This document shows positions 52,332 to 60,366 of a DNA stretch of 64,000 nt, piece after piece; position 1 is the first letter of the stretch, and the number at the start of each line of letters is the position of its first letter. The notes beneath the pieces were generated by a model. It was not told the DNA's origin and made no database searches. It saw nothing but the letters and a program-made list of their open reading frames with translations. Position numbers and translations under genes: made by a program. The stretch lies in the NCBI RefSeq assembly GCF_001306115.1, contig NZ_LGCL01000026.1, forward strand, positions 124,001 through 188,000. The letters run 5' to 3'. The stretch is from Ornatilinea apprima. GTDB lineage: Bacteria; Chloroflexota; Anaerolineae; Anaerolineales; Anaerolineaceae.

Positions 52332-54656
52332 ATGAACCACGAATTCAAAATCTCCACCTACCAGAATAACCAGCGTGTCTCCACCCGCGACATGCTGCAG
52401 CAGATCTATGCCGCTCTGCAGAACGGCGTCACCGAATTCGAAATTGACGCTTCCGGCCAGCACAACATCGGCGGCCCACTGTGGAGCCCCGACGGCGAAG
52501 AGCTGCACTTCACCGTGCGCCACCCCGGTCAACGCGTCGGTTCGATGGGCATGCCCGGAACCCACATCCGCGTCGAAGGCTCAGCCCCCGCCGACGTAGG
52601 CTGGCTCAACGCCGGCGCGTCCATCACCGTTTTGGGTGACGGCGGCGACACCACCGGCCACTGCGCCGCGGGCGGTGTCATCTACATTGCCGGGCGCGCC
52701 GGAACCCGCACCGGCTCGCTGATGAAGTTCGACCCCGATTATCCCGCCCCGCAGCTCTGGGTGCTCAAAAACACCGGTTCCTTCTCATTTGAATTTATGG
52801 GTGGCGGGTACGCCATCGTCTGCGGCCTGGGCTGCGAAGACCTGCCCTCGGTCATTGGCGACCATTCTTGCGCTGGCATGGTCGGCGGCGTGGTCTATGT
52901 TCGCGGCCCGGTCAGCGGATTGCCCGACTCAGTGGTACGGACTCAACTGAATGAAGAAGACTGGCAGTTTCTGGGCGAGGGCATACCGCGGTTCCTTGAA
53001 GCCATTGGCCAGCCCGACCTGCTGCCAACACTGCTCAACCGGGCAGAGTGGCAAAAAATCACAGCCAAACCCGCCGGCGTCGCCCACCACACACATCTCA
53101 GCGTCGAAGAATTCCGCGCCACGCGCTGGATCAGCGGCGGCCTGTTTGGCGATGTGGTCGAAGACCACGGCAAAGTCATCCCCCTTGTTTCCACCGGCAG
53201 CTTCCGCGCCTATTCGCCGGTGTGGAGCAATGCCGAATATGCCGCCCCTTGCGAATACGCCTGCCCGGCGGGCATCCCCACCCAGCAGCGCATTCACCTG
53301 CTGCGCAAAGGAAAAATCCGGGAAGCGCTGGAGCTGGTTCTTCAATACAGTCCCTTCCCTGCCTCGGTGTGCGGCAGCGCCTGCCCCAATCCCTGCATGA
53401 CCGCCTGCTCCCGCGGCGCGATTGATTACCCCATCCTGATCAACGAACTCGGCCGCCGCTCCCTCGAAATCCCCGCGCCCGAACCGGTCTGGCCGCTCAA
53501 TAAACACATCGCCGTTATCGGCTCCGGGGTGGGCGGCCTCTCAGCGGCCTGGCAATTGGCTCTCAAAGGCTACAAAGTCACCATCTACGAGCGCTCCACC
53601 TCTCTGGGCGGCAAAATGTTCCACGCCATCCCCCACGACCGCCTGGAGAAAGACGTGGTGATGAAAGAAATCCGCCGCATTCTCAGCCTGGGGGTCAAGG
53701 TGGAATACGGGGTTGATGTAACCCCGCAGAGATTCAACGAAATCTATGCCGCCTCCGATGGTGTGATCGTTGCCACCGGCGCGCACTCCCCGCGCAGCAT
53801 GAACTTCTCCGGCTCCGAGCACACCTATTCCGCCCTCGATTACCTCACCAGTGTCAATCAATCCGATACGCTCATTTCCGTGCGCGACAAATCGGTGGTG
53901 GTGGTCGGCGCGGGTGATGTGGGCATGGACGTGTGCTGCACCGCCTGGAAAGAAGGCGCGCGCAGTGTAACCGCCATCGACATTCAAAAACCCGCCTCCT
54001 CGCCCCGCGAACTGCAAGCCGCCCTGAAGAAAGGCACGCAAATTCTCTGGCCGCGCGAGATCAGCAGCTACCACAACCGCAAACTCACCTTCAAAGATCA
54101 CGACCCGCTCTACGCCGATGTGGTCATTCTCTGCATTGGTGAGATTCCCGACACCGAATTCGTTCCCGAATTTCTTCCCCGCGTACGCGGCAAGTGGCTG
54201 GCCGTGGACGAATGCGGCCGCACCAGCGACCCCAAGATCTACGCCATTGGCGACGTGGTCAGGCCCGGTCTGCTGGCCGAAGCCATCGGCGCCGGGCGCA
54301 TTGCCGCCCTCACTCTCGATGCCAGCCTGCGCGGCGAAGTGTTTGAAACCCGGCGTAAAACACAAATCCCGCGTGACTATCTGGAACTGATTTACTTCCC
54401 GCCGCGTGTCTCGCCGCCCAAAGACCCGCTTTCCGAAGCCGATCGCTGTATCTCTTGCGGCACCTGCCGAGACTGCCAGATTTGCGTGCATATCTGTGAG
54501 CAGCAGGCCATCTCGCGCCACGAAAACCTGGACGGCAGTGTGGAATACCGCGTTGACGACGAGCGCTGTATTGGCTGTGGATTCTGCGCAGCGGCCTGTC
54601 CCTGCGGAATTTGGGGCATGGTTCCCAATTTAATCGGTGGCAAAGAACGCGAATAA
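52332..54656 (+). CDS. gltD: Fusion of glutamate synthase GXGXG domain with GltD-like reductase and ferredoxin
   Basis: About 774 residues from ATG 52332 (GAGGA ribosome site 9 nt upstream). Residues about 15-230 are the GXGXG beta-helix domain normally at the C-terminus of GltB (LNAGASITVLGDGGDTTGHC, GGVIYIAGRAGTRTGS). Next is the GltD-type helical Fe-S domain (CEYACPAGIPTQQR, CGSACPNPCMTACSRGA), FAD fold (IAVIGSGVGGLSAAWQLALK), NAD fold (VVVVGAGDVGMDVCC), and a C-terminal 2x[4Fe-4S] ferredoxin (CISCGTCRDCQICVHICE, CIGCGFCAAACPCG). It delivers electrons to the FMN subunit and completes the enzyme. Confidence 0.93.
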   Translation: MNHEFKISTYQNNQRVSTRDMLQQIYAALQNGVTEFEIDASGQHNIGGPLWSPDGEELHFTVRHPGQRVGSMGMPGTHIRVEGSAPADVGWLNAGASITVLGDGGDTTGHCAAGGVIYIAGRAGTRTGSLMKFDPDYPAPQLWVLKNTGSFSFEFMGGGYAIVCGLGCEDLPSVIGDHSCAGMVGGVVYVRGPVSGLPDSVVRTQLNEEDWQFLGEGIPRFLEAIGQPDLLPTLLNRAEWQKITAKPAGVAHHTHLSVEEFRATRWISGGLFGDVVEDHGKVIPLVSTGSFRAYSPVWSNAEYAAPCEYACPAGIPTQQRIHLLRKGKIREALELVLQYSPFPASVCGSACPNPCMTACSRGAIDYPILINELGRRSLEIPAPEPVWPLNKHIAVIGSGVGGLSAAWQLALKGYKVTIYERSTSLGGKMFHAIPHDRLEKDVVMKEIRRILSLGVKVEYGVDVTPQRFNEIYAASDGVIVATGAHSPRSMNFSGSEHTYSALDYLTSVNQSDTLISVRDKSVVVVGAGDVGMDVCCTAWKEGARSVTAIDIQKPASSPRELQAALKKGTQILWPREISSYHNRKLTFKDHDPLYADVVILCIGEIPDTEFVPEFLPRVRGKWLAVDECGRTSDPKIYAIGDVVRPGLLAEAIGAGRIAALTLDASLRGEVFETRRKTQIPRDYLELIYFPPRVSPPKDPLSEADRCISCGTCRDCQICVHICEQQAISRHENLDGSVEYRVDDERCIGCGFCAAACPCGIWGMVPNLIGGKERE

Positions 54657-54800
54657 GTCCTTATTTCGCCAGCATCTCATCTCCTTTCTCCCGCCGCGAG
54701 TTGGTTTTTTTCCTAAGACCAGCTCGCGGCACCTTTTCACGGGCAGGCAGCCCACGCTCCAAAATATGGTATGATCTCTGCAAGGAGGCATGGATTGGCG

Positions 54801-55343
54801 ATGACCGACAACGATAAAAGCTGCCTGGCCGCGGCGCTCTTCATCTTTGCCCTGTTCTTCCCCCTGGTGGCTCTGGCGATTGGCTGGATCGGTTGGGATT
54901 TCAAAACCGGCGCGTATGCCGCGCTGGTTACCTTTGGCGTGCTTGCCATCCCGGCCGCGATTCTATTCCTCACCGTGCGCGATCCTTCCGCCTGGGTATC
55001 CAGCCTGCCGCTCCTGCTGGGAACGCTCTACACCATCCTGCCCGATGCCATCCTTGGCGGCGTGGATGACGGCGCGGTTTTCTCCCTCGGCGCGCTGCTT
55101 TCCTTCTTACTCTGGCGCAGAAAAGACGCCAGCCTGCCCACCTGGCTGCTCATTCCCATTGTCATCAGCGCGGCCTACACCTTTCTGGGCGGCTTCATCC
55201 CCGGCCCCTTCGACGAGATTCTGGTCTACCTGGTGAGCGCAGTGGTCAGTTGGATTAAAATGAGCCAGCCCGGCTCCTCCGCCCCCTCCAGCGCCGCTGA
55301 CATCATTGAAGCCGAATGGCGCGACCTCACCCAAAACAAATAG
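54801..55343 (+). CDS. Small multipass membrane protein, unknown
   Basis: About 180 residues from ATG 54801, five hydrophobic segments and a polar C-terminal tail (SSAADIIEAEWRDLTQNK). GGAGG lies 12 nt upstream; between them a four-codon frame (54790-54804) ends in TGA overlapping the ATG, which may only be coincidence. No family recognised. It stands between the glutamate synthase operon and a converging minus-strand pair. Confidence 0.7.
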   Translation: MTDNDKSCLAAALFIFALFFPLVALAIGWIGWDFKTGAYAALVTFGVLAIPAAILFLTVRDPSAWVSSLPLLLGTLYTILPDAILGGVDDGAVFSLGALLSFLLWRRKDASLPTWLLIPIVISAAYTFLGGFIPGPFDEILVYLVSAVVSWIKMSQPGSSAPSSAADIIEAEWRDLTQNK

Positions 55344-55371
55344 AAAAAGCAGGCCGCCGCTGCGCGCCTGC
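55344..55371 (-). terminator. Terminator of the 55.4-56.3 kb minus-strand pair
   Basis: Stem GCAGGC (55349-55354) / GCCTGC (55366-55371) with a GC-rich internal loop; on the minus strand it runs into TTTTT. On the plus strand it has no T tract. Confidence 0.65.
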
Positions 55372-55397
55372 CTCATCCATTTATACCCAGTTTGTGC

Positions 55398-55964
55398 TCA
55401 TGAGAAGAGCATGTTCATCATCTCATCCGCGGGCACGGCTTCGCTGCTGCCAGCGATGAAGACCACATCGTCCACAGCGCAGTAATAGGTCTCGCCCCAG
55501 CGTTCCGTGGCACGCTCAATCTCTTTTTTGTCCCTTTGCACTTCCTCATGCTGTTCTCCGTGCTTTGCCAGCAGCCGCTTGCGATTCATCGCGTACAGGG
55601 TAATCGCCGCCGCAAACACCCCCAACGCCGGCAGCAGTGCGCCCCGCTGCTGGGTAAAGATGTGCCACAGCAGTACCAGCGCCAGAAAACTCATCACCAA
55701 AACCACCTGGTCGGGGTGCAGCCCGCGCGGCTGGACCAGGCGCTTGGTGGGCGGGCCAAACCGTTTGGACAGCTTGCGCATGGCTTCACTGCCGCTGACC
55801 TTATTCCCGGCATGTGCGCTCACCGAAGGGTCCAGCCGCTCGTCGGCTGTCTCCTTTAACCGGTTGCCTTCCAGGCTTTCCACAAAAATCTTGGTCACCT
55901 TGTAAACCCGCGTGTTGTTACCACACACCGGGCAGGTGATCACAACCTCATCAGAAGAAGTCAC
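55398..55964 (-). CDS. Two-helix membrane protein with N-terminal CxxC motif, unknown
   Basis: A 188-residue protein. The N-terminus has a zinc-ribbon-like half (VVITCPVCGNNTRVYKVTK), a charged segment, two adjacent hydrophobic helices (about 95-125), and an amphipathic cytosolic tail (KHGEQHEEVQRDKKEIERAT) ending AVPADEMMNMLFS. No family recognised. It is 13 bp downstream of another small membrane protein, same strand, likely one operon. Confidence 0.7.
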   Translation of the reverse strand: MTSSDEVVITCPVCGNNTRVYKVTKIFVESLEGNRLKETADERLDPSVSAHAGNKVSGSEAMRKLSKRFGPPTKRLVQPRGLHPDQVVLVMSFLALVLLWHIFTQQRGALLPALGVFAAAITLYAMNRKRLLAKHGEQHEEVQRDKKEIERATERWGETYYCAVDDVVFIAGSSEAVPADEMMNMLFS

Positions 55965-55977
55965 CGCGCCTCCCGCC

Positions 55978-56310
55978 TTATCGGATCGCGAATGCCGACA
56001 TTAACACACCGCTGGTTACCAGCATCCACCAATATTGAGAATACTCCACCGGCACGCTGGGAACCGCTCGAATAATTCCGCCGGCCAAAATCATCACCAA
56101 CCCAAAGGTAATCAGCGGCATGCTGGTTACTTTTACACCCAGGTTCTTTTGCAGCTCGGCTTCAATCTTTTTGGTGCTCTTTCCCTTTTTCTTCTCACGC
56201 TCCACTAAAGAGCGCAGTCGGCGCGCTTTCCCCCACTGCAGCAGCATCAAACGCACATAGAACAATACCACCACCACAATCGTTACGATCGTTCCAAAAT
56301 CCAGTTTCAT
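55978..56310 (-). CDS. Small membrane protein, unknown
   Basis: A 110-residue protein with an N-terminal hydrophobic segment, a strongly basic amphipathic stretch (GKARRLRSLVEREKKKGKST) and two more hydrophobic helices. No family recognised. First gene of a two-gene unit with a near-consensus promoter 35 bp upstream. Confidence 0.72.
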   Translation of the reverse strand: MKLDFGTIVTIVVVVLFYVRLMLLQWGKARRLRSLVEREKKKGKSTKKIEAELQKNLGVKVTSMPLITFGLVMILAGGIIRAVPSVPVEYSQYWWMLVTSGVLMSAFAIR

Positions 56311-56344
56311 TCAGCCAGTCTCCTCATTGTTGGGGTTGCAAACG

Positions 56345-56373
56345 ATTATCAATGAAGCCGTCCCGCTTGTCAA
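56345..56373 (-). promoter_or_regulatory. Near-consensus promoter of the 56.3 kb minus-strand pair
   Basis: Minus strand TTGACA (56373-56368), 17-bp spacer, GATAAT (56350-56345). Confidence 0.7.
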
Positions 56374-56452
56374 TCATTTCTTACGCGTGTCTTTTCAATC
56401 CCCATCACTTCAAGTATAACTGATCTAAAGACAAGCACTCCGGAGGGTCTCC

Positions 56453-56827
56453 ATGTCCGAAAATCCCAATCCCGATCTATCAGATGAACTGCGCCAGTTT
56501 GGCCAATCACTAAAAAATTTCTTCAAATCCGCCTGGGAAAGCCAGGAGCGCCAGCAGATTCAAAATGAGATTGAACACAGCCTCGACGAAGTCGCCCGCG
56601 CCCTCAACCAGGCCGCCGACGATTTCACCCAGAGCCGGCAGGGCCAGCAGCTCAAAGCCGAGTTTGATGACCTCAAGCAGCGAGTTGAGTCGGGTGAGCT
56701 GAGCGATAAAATCCAAAACGATCTGAAGAACACCCTGCGCCAGGTCACCCAAGAGCTTGACCAGGCCGCCAGCCGCTGGTCTCAACCGTCCAGCGCGGGC
56801 GATGAGTCTGAGCAGCAGCCATCCTGA
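56453..56827 (+). CDS. Small helical, coiled-coil-rich soluble protein
   Basis: A 124-residue hydrophilic protein, nearly all predicted amphipathic helix (FGQSLKNFFKSAWESQERQQ; LKAEFDDLKQRVESGELSDK) with a disordered Ser/Glu tail. No transmembrane segment or known enzymatic motif. The repeated heptad-like pattern resembles apolipoprotein-like or YtxH-like small helical proteins. Ribosome site CGGAGGG lies 8 nt before the ATG. The CCA-type nucleotidyltransferase starts 75 bp downstream. Function unknown. Confidence 0.75.
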   Translation: MSENPNPDLSDELRQFGQSLKNFFKSAWESQERQQIQNEIEHSLDEVARALNQAADDFTQSRQGQQLKAEFDDLKQRVESGELSDKIQNDLKNTLRQVTQELDQAASRWSQPSSAGDESEQQPS

Positions 56828-56902
56828 TCGCCCAACGGCAGCCATCATTTCCCAGCCGCCCCGCGACCGGTGCGGCGCTTTGTTTTGGTTTACAATAAAG
56901 CT

Positions 56903-59575
56903 ATGCAAGTCATCCTCACCCACGAACAATCCGATTTTGATGCCATTGCCTCTCTGCTTGGCGCGGCAATTCTCAATGAAACGGCCCTGCCCGTTCTGCC
57001 GCGCCGCCTCAACCGCAACGTTCAGGCTTTTATCAGCTTTTACGGCATCGAACTGCCGTTTGTTCACCCCAATGATTTGCCCGCCCAGCCCATCGACACC
57101 GCCATCCTGGTAGACACGCAATCCCTGCCCTCTCTGCGCGGCTTCACCGACCAGACTCAGGTGCAGGTCTACGACCACCATCCCCTCAAAGCCAACACTC
57201 CCAAACAGTGGAACGTGCACACTGAAAAGTTAGGCGCGACCACCACTTTTTTTGTAGAGCAGCTCTGCGAGCACAGCGGCGGAATGAACGTCATCCACGC
57301 CTCATTGTTTCTGCTGGGCATCTATGAAGATACCGGCTCGCTGACCTATGAAAGCACCACCCCGCGCGACGTTCGCGCGGCGGCAGCCCTCCTGGAACGC
57401 GGCGCGAACCTGCGCATCGTCGCCGAGTATCTCAATCCACCGCTCTCCCCCGACCAGCGCCTGCTCTACGACCAGCTCCTCGACTCGCTCAAGGTGCTGC
57501 AGATTAACAATCAGCAAATCGCCATCGCGGTTGGGTCCGCCCGCAAGATGGAAGAGGAAATCTCCAGCGTGGCCCACAAAGTGCGCGACCTGATCGACCC
57601 CGACGCACTGTTCATTCTGGTCAGCACCAAAGACGGCATCCGCCTGGTGGCGCGTTCTACCACTCCGCACATCAACGTTGGCCGCATCGCCGCCCAGTTC
57701 AATGGCGGCGGGCACGAACGCGCGGCCGCCGCGCTAATCAATCCTTCTCCTGTGAAATCCGAAACGGAAGAAAAACAGCTTCTGGAAGATAGTCTGGAAA
57801 AACTCCTCCAAATCCTCCCGGAATTTGTTACCCCGCCGATTTCCGTCGGGCAGCTTATGTCCGCCCGCCCGTTGGTCATCTCCCCAGATACCTCCGTGCA
57901 AGACGCGGCTCAGATCATGCAGCGCTACGGCTACGAAGGCTATCCGGTGGTGAAAGACAATAAGGTGATTGGCCTGCTCACCCGCCGCGCGGTTGACCGC
58001 GCCATCGCCCACAAATTAAACCTCACCGCCGGCAGCCTGATGGAAGCTGGCAATGTGTTCGTCTATAAATCGGACTCACTGGAGCAGCTTCAACGGGTGA
58101 TGACCGAAACCGGCTGGGGGCAGGTGCCTGTCATCAGCCAATCGAGCGGTGAGATCATCGGCATTGTAACCCGCACCGACCTTCTGAAAACCATGACCGG
58201 CGGGGCTATCACCCCCTCAGACCGGCGCAAAATGGCCGCCCGCCTCGAATCGGCCATGCCGCCCGCGCGCCTCGCCCTGCTCAAACAGGTCGCGCAGGAG
58301 TCGTACCAGCAAAACACTGCGGTTTACATCGTCGGCGGGTTTGTGCGCGATCTGCTCCTCAACCGCCCAAGCCTCGATTTCGATATTGTCGTTGAAGGCA
58401 ACGCCATCGCTCTGGCGCGCACCCTGGTAGACACGTTTGGCGGCCGGATCATCAGCCACCGCCGCTTCGGTACCGCTAAATGGTGGCTGGATGAAATTCG
58501 CGAATCGCTTGCCCACCGCCTGTCCAACGGCGCCAAAATCAATCCCGATGATTTACCGCCCAGCCTGGACCTGATCAGCGCGCGCACCGAATTTTACAAT
58601 TACCCAACCGCCCTGCCCACCGTCGAACGCTCCTCCATCAAGCTCGACCTGCACCGCCGCGACTTCACCATCAACACCCTCGCTCTGCGCCTCGACGGCC
58701 ATCACTATGGAGAGCTGTACGATTACTGGGGCGGTCTTTCCGACTTGCAGCGTGGCGTGATTCGCGTGCTGCACTCACTTTCTTTTATAGACGACCCCAC
58801 CCGCATGCTGCGCGCGGTGCGTTTTGAGCAGCGCTTTGAATTTCACATCGACAATCGCACCCGCCAATTGATGGAAGAAGCCCGCGACATGCTGCGCCAG
58901 GTCAGCGGCAACCGCCTGCGCCACGAGCTTGACCTGCTGCTGGCTGAGCCCCGCGCCGACGCCATGCTGGCCCGTCTTCACAACCTGGATCTTCTTCAGG
59001 CCATTCATCCCCATCTCTCCTGGAGCGAAGACCTTTCCACCCCTTTGCGTAAAGCCACTCTCCAGCCCATCGATCCCGTCTGGGAGCTTGGTCCTCAGCC
59101 GCCTGGCAGCCCCCTGCGCCTGAGCCTGGCTTATCTCGTCTGGCTTGGCCGCCTCGAGCAATCCAAAATCGGTGAAATCTCCAAACGTCTGCGCTTTACC
59201 AGCCAGCTTCAAAAACAATTGGAAGAGACCGCTTATCTTCACCACCACCTCGCCGAACTTGAAACCTGTTCGCCCAGCCAGGTGGTGGAGCGTCTGCAAG
59301 CCCTATCAAGCCTGTCGATTTATGCCGTCTTCCTGCTCAATCCGCAGTCACCCGCCCTCGAACAAATCACCGGATTTATTTCGCGCTGGTCAAAAGTGCA
59401 TGCCCAAACCACCGGCCACCAGCTTCGCCAGGCCGGGCTAGCCCCCGGGCCGCGATACAAACAAATACTCACCGCGCTGCGCAGCGCCTGGCTCGACGGC
59501 CAAATCTCTACCCCAGCGGAAGAGCAACAATTGCTTGAGCAGCTCATTCAGACCTTGGACTCTCCCCATTCATGA
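56903..59575 (+). CDS. tRNA nucleotidyltransferase (A-adding/CCA type) with DHH and CBS domains
   Basis: About 890 residues from ATG 56903 (MQVILTHEQSDFDAIASLLG). In order: DHH phosphoesterase domain (about 1-150, VYDHHPL), DHHA1 (about 200-300, GGGHERAAAALI), two CBS domains (about 315-440), then the class II nucleotidyltransferase head (YIVGGFVRDLLLNRPSLDFD, catalytic DxD) and RNA-binding helical tail (RRDFTINTLAL, DDPTRMLRAVRFEQRFEF). Aquifex aq_158, an A-adding enzyme, has the same domain order. If this one also only adds A, a separate CC-adding enzyme should exist elsewhere. tRNA-Leu here lacks encoded CCA, so the activity is needed. Confidence 0.93.
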   Translation: MQVILTHEQSDFDAIASLLGAAILNETALPVLPRRLNRNVQAFISFYGIELPFVHPNDLPAQPIDTAILVDTQSLPSLRGFTDQTQVQVYDHHPLKANTPKQWNVHTEKLGATTTFFVEQLCEHSGGMNVIHASLFLLGIYEDTGSLTYESTTPRDVRAAAALLERGANLRIVAEYLNPPLSPDQRLLYDQLLDSLKVLQINNQQIAIAVGSARKMEEEISSVAHKVRDLIDPDALFILVSTKDGIRLVARSTTPHINVGRIAAQFNGGGHERAAAALINPSPVKSETEEKQLLEDSLEKLLQILPEFVTPPISVGQLMSARPLVISPDTSVQDAAQIMQRYGYEGYPVVKDNKVIGLLTRRAVDRAIAHKLNLTAGSLMEAGNVFVYKSDSLEQLQRVMTETGWGQVPVISQSSGEIIGIVTRTDLLKTMTGGAITPSDRRKMAARLESAMPPARLALLKQVAQESYQQNTAVYIVGGFVRDLLLNRPSLDFDIVVEGNAIALARTLVDTFGGRIISHRRFGTAKWWLDEIRESLAHRLSNGAKINPDDLPPSLDLISARTEFYNYPTALPTVERSSIKLDLHRRDFTINTLALRLDGHHYGELYDYWGGLSDLQRGVIRVLHSLSFIDDPTRMLRAVRFEQRFEFHIDNRTRQLMEEARDMLRQVSGNRLRHELDLLLAEPRADAMLARLHNLDLLQAIHPHLSWSEDLSTPLRKATLQPIDPVWELGPQPPGSPLRLSLAYLVWLGRLEQSKIGEISKRLRFTSQLQKQLEETAYLHHHLAELETCSPSQVVERLQALSSLSIYAVFLLNPQSPALEQITGFISRWSKVHAQTTGHQLRQAGLAPGPRYKQILTALRSAWLDGQISTPAEEQQLLEQLIQTLDSPHS

Positions 59576-59582
59576 ATCAGCC

Positions 59583-60131
59583 ATGACCGCCTCACCCTCT
59601 TCCCACCCGCCATCTTTCCTTTCGAAAATCATTTTTCGCTCAATAAGAGAGGAAGACCTGCCCCAATTGGAATGGGAGGGTGAATACAGCCACTTCCGCC
59701 AGGTCTACGCCGCCGCGTACCGCCGCAGCCTCACCGGGCATACGCTCATCTGGGTCATTGAAATCCCGGAAAAACAGATTATTGGTCAGGTCTTTGTGCA
59801 GTTGAACAGCGACCGCCCCGAACTGGCCGATGGTTCCAGCCGCGCTTACCTATATGCCTTTCGCATTCGGCCGGAATACCGCAATCTTGGCCTCGGCTCA
59901 ATTGTTCTTGATCTGGTGGAAGAGAGCATGGCTCAAATGGGGTTTCTCTATCTCACCCTCAATGTGGCCAAAAACAACCTGGATGCCCAACGTCTCTACC
60001 GCCGCAAAGGATATGCCGTCATGGCGCACGAACCGGGCCGGTGGAGCTACACCGACCATCAAGGCGTACTTCGCCATGTGGTTGAGCCAGCCTGGCGAAT
60101 GGAAAAAAAGTTAAAGCCGCCCAAATCCTGA
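59583..60131 (+). CDS. GNAT-family N-acetyltransferase
   Basis: About 182 residues from ATG 59583. The acetyl-CoA-binding motif A is RIRPEYRNLGLGSIVLDLVE (R/Q-x-x-G-x-G/A variant), followed by LTLNVAKNNLDAQRLYRRKG, the classic motif B. Substrate unknown. It lies 8 bp downstream of the nucleotidyltransferase stop and is likely co-transcribed; a GC-rich hairpin follows. Confidence 0.9.
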   Translation: MTASPSSHPPSFLSKIIFRSIREEDLPQLEWEGEYSHFRQVYAAAYRRSLTGHTLIWVIEIPEKQIIGQVFVQLNSDRPELADGSSRAYLYAFRIRPEYRNLGLGSIVLDLVEESMAQMGFLYLTLNVAKNNLDAQRLYRRKGYAVMAHEPGRWSYTDHQGVLRHVVEPAWRMEKKLKPPKS

Positions 60132-60171
60132 TCCAGCACAGCCCAATCCATCTATTAGCCGCGCTCCCTGC

Positions 60172-60215
60172 CGCCGCCCGCGAGAAATTCCGCGGGCGGC
60201 GCTCTCATCATTCTT
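60172..60215 (+). terminator. Hairpin terminator after the GNAT gene
   Basis: Perfect 11-bp stem CGCCGCCCGCG (60172-60182) / CGCGGGCGGCG (60191-60201), loop 8 nt, followed by a T/C-rich stretch. The T tract is weak. Confidence 0.6.
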
Positions 60216-60290
60216 TCATTTTAAGCATCCAAACCAGACAATTTCCATTTTTACCTGTTATAATTAGTCCGGTTGCAGAAGTTAACATTT

Positions 60291-60319
60291 TTGACAGGAT
60301 GCGAACATTCCCTTAAAAT
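60291..60319 (+). promoter_or_regulatory. Promoter of the EF-G-like gene
   Basis: TTGACA (60291-60296), 17-bp spacer, TAAAAT (60314-60319), giving a leader of about 40 nt before the ATG at 60367. A further TATAAT (60259-60264) lies upstream without a clear -35. Confidence 0.72.
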
Positions 60320-60366
60320 TAGACTTCTGGGAACGATAAAAATCTTTTTGGAAGGGTTGCTATTCA

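Noticed and set aside
54784..54804. Regulatory four-codon upstream reading frame
   Set aside because: GGAGG lies only one base before its ATG, too close for initiation, so it is probably fortuitous.
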